Positions 52,937 through 60,903 of a stretch of 64,000 nucleotides of DNA are shown one piece after another. Below the pieces are notes generated by a model that did no database searches, had not been told where the DNA came from, and saw nothing but the letters and a program-made list of their open reading frames with translations. The translations under genes and the position numbers were made by a program. Source of the stretch: Planctomycetota bacterium (GTDB taxonomy: Bacteria; Planctomycetota; Uabimicrobiia; Uabimicrobiales; JABWCH01); contig JAGOMP010000003.1 of the NCBI GenBank assembly GCA_017993505.1, positions 62,001 to 126,000 on the forward strand, written 5' to 3'. How positions within the stretch are numbered: the first letter of the stretch is position 1; the number at the start of each line of letters is the position of its first letter.

Positions 52937-53013
52937 TGGTAGCGGGGGCAGGATTCGAACCTACGACCTCCGGGTTATGAGCCCGACGAGCTTCCAGACT
53001 GCTCCACCCCGCG
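52937..53013 (-). tRNA. Initiator tRNA-fMet (anticodon CAU)
   Basis: 77 nt including an encoded CCA end. On the minus strand it begins CGCGGGGTGGAGCAG and has anticodon loop CTCATAA between three consecutive G-C pairs (GGG/CCC), the initiator hallmark. It also has the A11-T24 pair in the D stem. Position 1 (C) faces T at 72, so there is no 1-72 Watson-Crick pair, as needed for formylation. All four arms fold; the T arm is GTAGG/CCTGC. Confidence 0.96.
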
Positions 53014-53109
53014 ATCATTATGTATGCATTATACTTTTTTTTTTTGTTTTGTCAAGCTTTTTTTTCTTTTTTTTTCTATTTTTTTTGCGAGGTGGTTTAA
53101 GTCTTTTTT

Positions 53110-55410
53110 TTATGTATTGTTATAGATTTTTTGTTGTAGTCTATATTTTTTTTGTAAGAGTTTTGCTTCTTTGTATCTTTGTTTCACTTCATCGGGACTG
53201 ACAAACATTTTTTCTCTTAGTGCTTCTGCAACTTGTTTGGTGAGCCATTGTTCGCATTCTAAAGAAAATAATGGGTAAGGATTTGTTTTGCTAAGTTCAT
53301 GGAAAAGGTCATGCTTTTGCCAGAATTTAGGGTTTGTAGTTTTGATAGGATAGCATAAAATTTGGATAATTTTTTGTAATGTTTGTTGTGTTTCTTCTTT
53401 TTTTCCCATGAGTTGGTCTTTATCTAGGTCTGAATTGATAAATTGTTCTTCTTTTTGTAAATTTTGTATCATCTGTGCCTCATATGGTTTTGGTTCAAAT
53501 TCTGGATTGGGTAGGTCATTCTTTGTTGCTAGAATTTCTAATAAACATGTGTAATTGGCATAGAGATGGACGTATGTTTCTTCTATTTGTTCTCTGGAAT
53601 AATTAGAAAATAAGGCAATGAGTAGTAAATCTTTCCAAGGAATTAAAATATCCATTGGATTAGGAATGAAACTTTTTAGAAATGCAGATAAGTTATTTTT
53701 TGCGTAAATTTCTACTTGCTTGAGTGTTAAAAAATTTAGGTCTTGGTGCATTTGATCAAGGTGAATTCGTAGATTTAAAGCTGTTTGTAATGGAAATGTA
53801 GCATATGGTATGTCTTGATTTTCTGGAGCAAGTGCTTGAAAATCGGCAAAATGATATAAGTTTGCCAATTGCCATTTTGCTTTATTTAAATCTTCTTGTA
53901 GAGTTTCTAGTTGTTTTTTAGGATCACGTTGTTGTAGTCTTCGATGGATTGTTTTTAGAAGTTTCCAACTTTGATGAATTCCATGTACATAAGCAACGAA
54001 GAATATAATAACTGTGTCGAGTGTAGCAACAAGAATGATATAACGGAGTCCAATAGTATAGTAGATTTTTTTCATTAGTGGCTTGATTTTGCCGAGAGCT
54101 GTTTCTAAAGGACCAGGATGGACAGCATCGTCTGAAATTAATCTTTCCCAAATAGAAACTTCATTGGCTCTTGTAGGGTGAGTTCGTTCATGCCAGAATT
54201 GTTTGGAATAGTGTCGGATAGCACAAATGCCTTTTTTTGTTTTGTCTTTTGTCCATTGATATGCAAAACAAAGTCCTTGTATAATTTTTTTGAAGATGTG
54301 GATGATGGTAGAGAAAATTGTTTTTTTGACAATGAGTTTTTCTTCGACTGTAGGGCGTATTTCTGCCAATAATATGTCTTGGTAATCTTCTATTTCTATG
54401 TCTGGTATTTCTTTTACTAAGTCTATTTCATGAATTTTTTCTTCTAATGGTGCTACTCCTATTTCTTCGGGAACTCTTGCTTCTAGCCTTTGTTTACGCA
54501 ACGCAATTTTTTTTGGTTTTGCTTTTCGTACTTTTCCATCTACTTTAGGAATTGGCTCTATTTCATCTATTTCTGGAACTATTTCATCTACTTCAATAAT
54601 TGCTTCTATTTTTTGAAGACTAGCTGGTATGCTAGGTGCTGGTTCTGGTATTCTTTCTTTTAAAAATTCTTCTTCTGTGAGTTGTGTTTCAGGAGGAATT
54701 TTCATTTCTACCTCTAAATCTACGTCAAATGGAATGGATTCATGAGGTTTTATAAAAGGAGGCATAGGCGGAGGAGTAGGAACAGAAGGTAAGGATGGAG
54801 GAGCCCCCAGATCGTCTGGTCTTTCAAATAATTCTTCTTCTCTTTCTAATGCCTCCTCTTCTTTTACGATAACTTTTTCTGCTTCCGAAATTTTTTTGTC
54901 AATTTCTGCTTGAGTTAGGGTCTGTCTTTCTTCAGGAGATAGAGCAATTGTTTTAATATATGCAATGATTTCTTTATCTGTGATAAATGTAGTCTCATGG
55001 TGCTTGCAGATCCATTCTTGTAATTTTTCGTGTATTCGTTTTGTTTCTTGATATAAATAAGAATTTTCTTGCATTGGTAGTGTTGTTTGTAGAACAAGTT
55101 GTAGGATGTCTAAAACAGTTTTTCGAACAAATCTATCTTGGTGAGATAGTAATTCAATTAATTCTTGTGCAATGTTCCATACAATATCTATGTTTGTTTT
55201 CGCTATTTGCATGAGCAAGTTTTGGAAAGATTCTTTGTTTTCACATTCAACATATTCTAGAATAGGAATTAATTTGGGCAAATAATAGATAGAATTAGAA
55301 AGTTCTTTGATTTCTTGAAATGCTGTGTTTCTATCACGTTCAGATGGGGAGGTAATTTTTTCTTGTATGGATTGTAAATAAGTTTGGGAAATTAAAATTT
55401 TTTTTGCCAT
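53110..55410 (-). CDS. Large membrane-anchored protein with HEAT-like N-terminus, unknown
   Basis: 766 residues from ATG 55410 (AAAGGA 7 bases upstream; Mets further up have no good site). Residues about 5-130 look like HEAT/armadillo helices (LMQIAKTNIDIVWNIAQELIELLSHQDRFVRKTVLDIL). Then come a Glu-rich coil, a Pro-rich stretch (PPSLPSVPTPPPMPPF), acidic linkers, a hydrophobic segment at about 465-490 (YIILVATLDTVIIFFVAYVHG) and a helical C-terminal domain. Cytoplasmic scaffold on the membrane is a reasonable guess. No family recognised. A tRNA lies downstream and the large lipoprotein gene diverges upstream. Confidence 0.6.
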   Translation of the reverse strand: MAKKILISQTYLQSIQEKITSPSERDRNTAFQEIKELSNSIYYLPKLIPILEYVECENKESFQNLLMQIAKTNIDIVWNIAQELIELLSHQDRFVRKTVLDILQLVLQTTLPMQENSYLYQETKRIHEKLQEWICKHHETTFITDKEIIAYIKTIALSPEERQTLTQAEIDKKISEAEKVIVKEEEALEREEELFERPDDLGAPPSLPSVPTPPPMPPFIKPHESIPFDVDLEVEMKIPPETQLTEEEFLKERIPEPAPSIPASLQKIEAIIEVDEIVPEIDEIEPIPKVDGKVRKAKPKKIALRKQRLEARVPEEIGVAPLEEKIHEIDLVKEIPDIEIEDYQDILLAEIRPTVEEKLIVKKTIFSTIIHIFKKIIQGLCFAYQWTKDKTKKGICAIRHYSKQFWHERTHPTRANEVSIWERLISDDAVHPGPLETALGKIKPLMKKIYYTIGLRYIILVATLDTVIIFFVAYVHGIHQSWKLLKTIHRRLQQRDPKKQLETLQEDLNKAKWQLANLYHFADFQALAPENQDIPYATFPLQTALNLRIHLDQMHQDLNFLTLKQVEIYAKNNLSAFLKSFIPNPMDILIPWKDLLLIALFSNYSREQIEETYVHLYANYTCLLEILATKNDLPNPEFEPKPYEAQMIQNLQKEEQFINSDLDKDQLMGKKEETQQTLQKIIQILCYPIKTTNPKFWQKHDLFHELSKTNPYPLFSLECEQWLTKQVAEALREKMFVSPDEVKQRYKEAKLLQKKYRLQQKIYNNT

Positions 55411-55710
55411 TGAATTTCCTTTGCTCATAAGTATTATACATGATTTAATATAAATTATATATAAATTATATATATTATGATGATAGGAAAAATATATTAT
55501 CATGATTATATAAAAAAATCTATTAAAAAATCGTACTTTTTGTATACATAAAAAGTAAAAAAAATTAGAAAAAATCTATTAAAAAATTATACTTTATTAA
55601 ATTTTTATGTATACAAAAAAAATATTGAAATTTTTTTTTATATATAAAAATAAAAAAAGTAAAAAAATTGTTTGAATTTTTAATAATTTTTTTTATAATC
55701 TACAAGGCTA

Positions 55711-55865
55711 AAATTTTTATTATGCTTTTTAGCATGATAATGAATATATGAAATTATCTATGAAATTTTTATTATGCTTTTTAGCATGATAATGAATATA
55801 TGAAATTATCTATGAAATTTTTATTATGTTTTTAGCATGATAATGAATATATGAAATTATCTATG
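55711..55865. repeat. Three 52-bp tandem repeats, each with a small hairpin
   Basis: AAATTTTTATTATGCTTTTT... starts at 55711, 55763 and 55815, nearly identical. Each contains ATTATGC-TTTTTA-GCATGAT, an imperfect hairpin. A related TATGC...GCATG element follows at about 55930. The array occupies the leader of the large lipoprotein gene; the remaining 55411-55983 gap is extremely AT-rich with no gene. Confidence 0.9.
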
Positions 55866-55983
55866 GAGATAATTCAATATAAGTGATTTAGAACGTTGTT
55901 GTTTTTTACCACTTAAAATATATAAAAATATGCTTTATAGCATGTTAAATTGTTTTCCCCTTTATGGGAGATTAGGAATATAT

Positions 55984-58206
55984 ATGAAAAAAATTAGTTT
56001 ATTTTTCATCGGACTATGTGTTGTATTATGTTCTTGTGGACATGATAGTAGTACTACAACTAATGTAGATAATGGAACATTTAACCTTGGGGTTGAAGTT
56101 AATCATAGTATTAAAATGTATTTAAGTAAAACAGAAAAAGCAGATAAAAAGTTAGCAAGTTATGGTAACCATGAAGTAAAGATGATTGATTCTGTAAATT
56201 ATGTTGCAGAAAATGATCCAGTTATTTCTGGTCAACAAAGTATTGCTAGCAATTCCAATATTAAGAGTCAATCGATTATAAATCCTAACTTAATCAAAGC
56301 TCTTTTTTCTATGATACAGAATAATACGATTCCTCAATTGACAGATGCATTAGGAAATTTTTTAAAAACAGTAGAGAGCGACCAAGATGCAATTTCTGCA
56401 TTACGTGATTATTGTAATTCAAAAAATGGGACAGATGCACAAGATTATACAGAAATTTTTTATCGTGTTTTGAATTATAAAAAGAGTGAAGAGTTATGGC
56501 ACACTTTTGCTCAATTAATTCAACAAAATCCTGCTATGTTACGAAATATTTTTTCTTTAGTGCATGATTATTTAATAACGTTGCCAGACAATGAATCTGC
56601 AGTTCCTTTTTTTACTTTATTATCGCAACCTTTAGTATCTTTAAAAGCAGATTTAGGCAAGCCTATTTGGATTGCGAAGTTAGATGTCAATGATAATCCG
56701 ATTGTTTTGTCTTTTGAAGATCAATTGTATCCACCTTTTATTGATTGGGATTTTGACGGAATTTGTGATGTAGATGATCAAGGTAATCCTATTGATGAAA
56801 ATGGAAAAGTGATTGACATTCCAGCTTTTGGTCAGCAAGTGTATAAAGATAAATATGGAAAAATTTTAGTAGAACGAGATTCTTTAGGACGTGCTATATC
56901 TGCAACAACAGGAGATTTAATTTATCATTATTATGATGCAAAAGCTACTTTTTTTGCTCTACTTCTTCGCAATATTGGCTCTTTTTTAGAAAAGGGCTTA
57001 GTGGAAGATTACGTTGTCTTGTTAGATACGGCTCTAAAACCTGTAAAACAATATCAAGATGACAAGGGCACTTATAATGGTTATAGTGATGAATCTGTTA
57101 GTTACCATGCTCTTATGAATATTTTAGAAATGTTGAAATCTGAAAAATGTCGTAATTTTCTGAATTGTTTCCCAGCTTTTTTTGCTGAAAATAAAGATCC
57201 TCATTCTATAGGTAGAGCACTCATAGGATTTGGACAATTGTTTTGGGATTTACGAGATAATCCAGATATTGTAGATGTTGCGAGTTTAGAAGCTTGGTTT
57301 GCTAATTTACCAAATAATCCTCCTATGTGTTTAATACCAATGTTGCAATTAATGTCTCAAACAAGTTCTGCCACATCTTCTAGTATGGCAATGGATTTTT
57401 TGATGTGGATCGGTACAGAATATCCTATGTTGGCTCAAGGATTCTGGCCAGTTGTTCAATCTTTAAGAAATATACATGAAGCTAAACCTAGATTAGTGGA
57501 AAAAGTGTATAATAATACTATTATGTGGCTTTCTTGGGCTATTATTCATGAAATTCGTGTTCCAGAAGCACCTGAAGGTTTGCCTATTCTTTCTATCTTA
57601 TTAAATAAAGTTCTTCCTAGTTTGAATGAAAATACTGCAGAAAAAGTAGCTGCAATGCAACAATCTTTAACAAATGCAATTCGTTCTCGCTACATGTATA
57701 TGGTTGTGCAAGGTTTTTTGCGTTTTACTTCTTTCCCAGTGATTCGAGAAGCACTTGTTGCCTTGTTTTCTCCTCAAAGTCATGAAAAATATGATGCATA
57801 TAGTTCCCTTGTTCGTTTGAGTGTTCGAAGTTATGGGAATCATAATCATACAATGATTAATATTCGATTAGCAAGGATGATAGGAAAGGTTTTTGATCCT
57901 GAATTAGCAGTAGTTGAAAATTTATTACAAGCTATTGTTCGTTGGGCTCTGATTGACGAGGATATGGCTATTATTAAGATTGTTCAAAATGCTGTAGATC
58001 AATATAATTCACATTCGATTCCTCCTATTTGTGTTTTTGGTACAACATACATTGATATTTTAAAAGCTGGAGATTATATTACAAAAGAAGGTAATTTTCA
58101 AAATAGAGATGTGGAAGAAATATTGAATGGTATATCTTCATTTTTATTGGAAGAAACATATTTATTACAACGTTTATATGCTTTGATTCAAATGAAAGCA
58201 GAATAA
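55984..58206 (+). CDS. Large lipoprotein, unknown
   Basis: 740 residues from ATG 55984, chosen because TTAGGA lies 7 bases upstream and it gives a lipoprotein leader (KKISLFFIGLCVVLCSC, lipobox LCSC). An in-frame Met at 55930 would bury the leader. The mature part is mostly helical. Near residues 258-280 it has DWDFDGICDVDDQGNPIDENG, an Asp-rich loop like thrombospondin type-3 or dockerin calcium sites. No family is recognised. It should be exported and lipid-anchored. It converges on lspA with a shared terminator. Confidence 0.7.
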   Translation: MKKISLFFIGLCVVLCSCGHDSSTTTNVDNGTFNLGVEVNHSIKMYLSKTEKADKKLASYGNHEVKMIDSVNYVAENDPVISGQQSIASNSNIKSQSIINPNLIKALFSMIQNNTIPQLTDALGNFLKTVESDQDAISALRDYCNSKNGTDAQDYTEIFYRVLNYKKSEELWHTFAQLIQQNPAMLRNIFSLVHDYLITLPDNESAVPFFTLLSQPLVSLKADLGKPIWIAKLDVNDNPIVLSFEDQLYPPFIDWDFDGICDVDDQGNPIDENGKVIDIPAFGQQVYKDKYGKILVERDSLGRAISATTGDLIYHYYDAKATFFALLLRNIGSFLEKGLVEDYVVLLDTALKPVKQYQDDKGTYNGYSDESVSYHALMNILEMLKSEKCRNFLNCFPAFFAENKDPHSIGRALIGFGQLFWDLRDNPDIVDVASLEAWFANLPNNPPMCLIPMLQLMSQTSSATSSSMAMDFLMWIGTEYPMLAQGFWPVVQSLRNIHEAKPRLVEKVYNNTIMWLSWAIIHEIRVPEAPEGLPILSILLNKVLPSLNENTAEKVAAMQQSLTNAIRSRYMYMVVQGFLRFTSFPVIREALVALFSPQSHEKYDAYSSLVRLSVRSYGNHNHTMINIRLARMIGKVFDPELAVVENLLQAIVRWALIDEDMAIIKIVQNAVDQYNSHSIPPICVFGTTYIDILKAGDYITKEGNFQNRDVEEILNGISSFLLEETYLLQRLYALIQMKAE

Positions 58207-58244
58207 AGGTTATTTTCCATTTATAAGAAAAAATATAATGTTGA

Positions 58245-58283
58245 TAAAAAAAAAGTAGCAGTGTTTCATGCTACTTTTTTTTG
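58245..58283. terminator. Bidirectional terminator between lipoprotein gene and lspA
   Basis: AAAAAAAAAGTAGCA (ending 58260) pairs with TGCTACTTTTTTTT (from 58269) around an 8-base loop. It has the same GTAGC core as the terminators at 40274 and 26316. Confidence 0.85.
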
Positions 58284-58306
58284 GATACATCTTACTAAAC
58301 AATGTT

Positions 58307-59089
58307 TTACATGTTTTGTGTTTCAGTTTGTGTTTCTGTTTCTATTTTTTGTTTTTTATAGTTTTTGAATTCCAAGATGCAGAAGAAGATGATTCCCACA
58401 ACAATATATGAGTCTGCTAAGTTGTATGTAGGCCAATGGGAATTTTGTATGTAGCAGTCTAGGAAGTCTCGAACACCACCATAGAAAATTCTGTCCCATA
58501 AGTTCCCTATAGTACCTGCAAGAATGCCACCAATGATAATTTGATATGCATAGTTATAGTTGTTTTTCCATACTAAGTACAGTATGAAGAATATGGCAAA
58601 TATGGAAAGTGATGTGAGCATAAAGTATTGACCTTGGAAAGTACTCCAAACAGCACCTAGGTTAAATGCAGCGTGTAGATTGAAGCATTTTGGAATAATA
58701 ACAATGTCTGCTGTGTCTTTATCTACAAATAGGTATGGTGAACGTAATTTTGAGTTAGAGGGAATAGGGGGTTGAGAAGTGTATATTTTATATTGGTTTT
58801 TATCGTATTTAAGAAGATAGTTTTCTGTATTTGATTGCAACCAATATTCATTGGTGTTGTAGTATTGTATACTTGTATTTTCTGATAATGTGATGTTTTG
58901 TTTTTGAAATTCTTGTTGTATAGTTTGCCAATCTGGTATATTTGGTTGTGTGTATTCAAAAGTGAATAAGAGAGAAGGAATAAATATTGTAGCGTTTAGA
59001 AGTTTAAATACGTATGTCTTACTTCCTATGTCTATAATGCTTCCTATGAGTGCTATTAAGAAAAATAGTGTTTTGTTTTTTAATTTCAT
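58307..59089 (-). CDS. lspA: Signal peptidase II (prolipoprotein peptidase) with a long external insert
   Basis: Cleaves the leader of lipidated prolipoproteins in the inner membrane. The catalytic core is intact: IDIGSK in helix 1, NLGAVWSTFQG (143-153), GGILAGTIGNLWDR with Asp199, VRDFLD and WPTYNLADS with Asp226. Length is 260 residues against about 160 for the family. The excess is a roughly 85-residue hydrophilic segment (about 45-132) between helix 1 and the NLGAVW loop, rich in Tyr, Asn and Gln, which should face the periplasm. The C-terminal tail has a repeated ETETQ word. The window's several lipoproteins are its likely substrates. Confidence 0.93.
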   Translation of the reverse strand: MKLKNKTLFFLIALIGSIIDIGSKTYVFKLLNATIFIPSLLFTFEYTQPNIPDWQTIQQEFQKQNITLSENTSIQYYNTNEYWLQSNTENYLLKYDKNQYKIYTSQPPIPSNSKLRSPYLFVDKDTADIVIIPKCFNLHAAFNLGAVWSTFQGQYFMLTSLSIFAIFFILYLVWKNNYNYAYQIIIGGILAGTIGNLWDRIFYGGVRDFLDCYIQNSHWPTYNLADSYIVVGIIFFCILEFKNYKKQKIETETQTETQNM

Positions 59090-59149
59090 TGTTTGTGTAG
59101 GCGTGTGCCTGTTCCTTTCTAAGTTGTAATGATATAAAAAATGATACCT

Positions 59150-60679
59150 CTAATTTGTAATGATATAGACAATTAACCCTATTCCGACTGCAAGTATGAA
59201 TAAAAATAATAATATGAAGTTGTTACGGAAGTTATCTTCTGCTTGTTCTATTTGTCTTCTTTTTTTTATTTGATAGTAAACATCTTTTAAGGAACTGCTA
59301 GGTACGTCTTGTCTTTTATTTTTTCTTCTGAGAGTTTTATTTTTTCTTGCGATTTTTCTTTTGTTCATTACAGATAACTTAGGTTGTGTTTGTTGCGAAT
59401 TATCTGATTCTATGGAGTCAATATAAATGGCTTGTGGAATGATATTACCTGATAGGGGTTGTGTTTTTTCAAGGATAACATTTTCTTGTAGATGTATTGG
59501 AATGAAGTGTTCTGTTTCAGGAATTTGCTCTTTAAATGGAGTATGGGGAATATTTTTTTTAGATGATATTGTCGTTAAGTAGTTTTGTAGTTGGTTAATA
59601 ATTTCAGAAACAGTTTTGTATCTGTTATTAGGTATTTTCTGCATTGCTTTGATAACGATATTCTCTAGTGCTTGAGGAATATTTTTATCAATGGATTTTG
59701 GTTTTTGAGGGTCTAAAGCTAAAATTTTATATAGGGTAACCATGTATTTTTCAGTTGGATAAGGAGAAAGTTTAGTAAGCATTGTGTAGAAAAGTGTACC
59801 TAAGCTATATATATCAGAGCTTGTGTCTACTTTGTCATATTCTCCTTTGAGAAGTTCGGGAGCCATGTACTGAATAGTGCCTAAGTATTCGCCAGATTTT
59901 GTTAAATTCCAATTGTCAAACTGGATCATTTTAGAAAGACCAACGTCTAGGAGTATGGGTTCGTTATGTTTTGTAATGATGATGTTGGAAGGTTTTATAT
60001 TGCTGTGTATGATGTTTTGTTGATGTATATACTCTATAGTTTGTACGATTTTTAAGAAGAGAGTCGCGTATTCTTTGTATTTGTTTTCTGTTATGCTATT
60101 AATATAATCTAGTAAAGGGATTCCATGTATATATTCCATTACTAAATAGGGATTGTTGTTAAATATGTCTACTGTATAAATTTTTGCAATATTAGGGTGA
60201 TCGAGTTGTGTTCCTAAAGTAGCTTCTTTGAGAAAACGATGAAGAGTGAGTTCATTTTTTTTGTCTTTGAATCGATTTAGCATTTTTAAGGCTACGAGTT
60301 GATTTTTTTTCCGATCTAGTGCTTTGTAGACAGTGCCCATACTTCCTTGTCCAAGTTTTTCTAGGATTTCGAAGTCATGAACAGTTTGCCCTATATTAAT
60401 TTTGCTAATGTGAAAGCTAGGAAAATTTAGCATTGTTTTGAAGTGATCACTAGGTATTTCATCGTCTTTGTGGTCTTGGTCAACAGGTATTGCCTGTAAA
60501 GGTGTCATAGTTTGTGGGTAGTCCATAGCTTGTAGTTGGACTAGGGATTCGGCTGAAAATACTGGCTCATCTAAGCTAAATGAAGGATCAATGGTGGCTA
60601 ATTTGGCTCGTAGGATATCTATTCCTTCTTGAAATTCTATGTTTATGTATGAATCTGAAGAATGATGTGTATTTTTCAT
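59150..60679 (-). CDS. PknB-type Ser/Thr kinase homologue, tail-anchored, catalytic Asp replaced
   Basis: 509 residues. Kinase domain about 100-370: glycine loop KLGQGSMGTVYKA (108-120), VALK with Lys132, Glu152 in the C-helix, catalytic loop IIHSNIKPSN (223-232), DVG instead of DFG (245-247), YMAPELL (271-277) and SDIYSLGTLFY. The catalytic Asp of HRD is Asn227, and the preceding Arg is Ser, so phosphotransfer should be impaired. Asp245 is kept. A basic linker and a C-terminal membrane span (FILLFLFILAVGIGLIVYII, about 485-507) anchor it with the kinase domain in the cytoplasm. It lies downstream of a sugar ABC transporter but beyond a terminator. Confidence 0.85.
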   Translation of the reverse strand: MKNTHHSSDSYINIEFQEGIDILRAKLATIDPSFSLDEPVFSAESLVQLQAMDYPQTMTPLQAIPVDQDHKDDEIPSDHFKTMLNFPSFHISKINIGQTVHDFEILEKLGQGSMGTVYKALDRKKNQLVALKMLNRFKDKKNELTLHRFLKEATLGTQLDHPNIAKIYTVDIFNNNPYLVMEYIHGIPLLDYINSITENKYKEYATLFLKIVQTIEYIHQQNIIHSNIKPSNIIITKHNEPILLDVGLSKMIQFDNWNLTKSGEYLGTIQYMAPELLKGEYDKVDTSSDIYSLGTLFYTMLTKLSPYPTEKYMVTLYKILALDPQKPKSIDKNIPQALENIVIKAMQKIPNNRYKTVSEIINQLQNYLTTISSKKNIPHTPFKEQIPETEHFIPIHLQENVILEKTQPLSGNIIPQAIYIDSIESDNSQQTQPKLSVMNKRKIARKNKTLRRKNKRQDVPSSSLKDVYYQIKKRRQIEQAEDNFRNNFILLFLFILAVGIGLIVYIITN

Positions 60680-60701
60680 AGTGAATCTTTCTAAGAATTA
60701 A

Positions 60702-60903
60702 GAATAGAAAAAGAAGAGTATGTTTATCTTCTTTTTCTATTTATTTTATTCTTTAATACCTCTGTTAATCATGCCTTCGATGAAGAATTGTTAAACGATG
60801 AAGAATAGAAAAAGAAGAGTATATTTGTCTTCTTTTTCTATTTATTTTATTCTTTAACAGCACCTGTTGTCATACCTTCAATGAAGAATCGTTGAGCGAT
60901 TAA
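60702..60903 (-). repeat. 101-bp duplication of the sugar permease 3' end and its terminator
   Basis: GAATAGAAAAAGAAGAGTAT... occurs at 60702 and 60803. Each copy holds a hairpin with AGAAAAAGAAGA/TCTTCTTTTTCT arms (a terminator) and a gene end. The inner copy is the real permease end (FFIEGMTTGAVKE). The outer, decayed copy still reads FFIEGMINRGIKE after an internal stop. The similar protein sense with different codons suggests an old duplication or a relic of a second permease. Confidence 0.85.
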
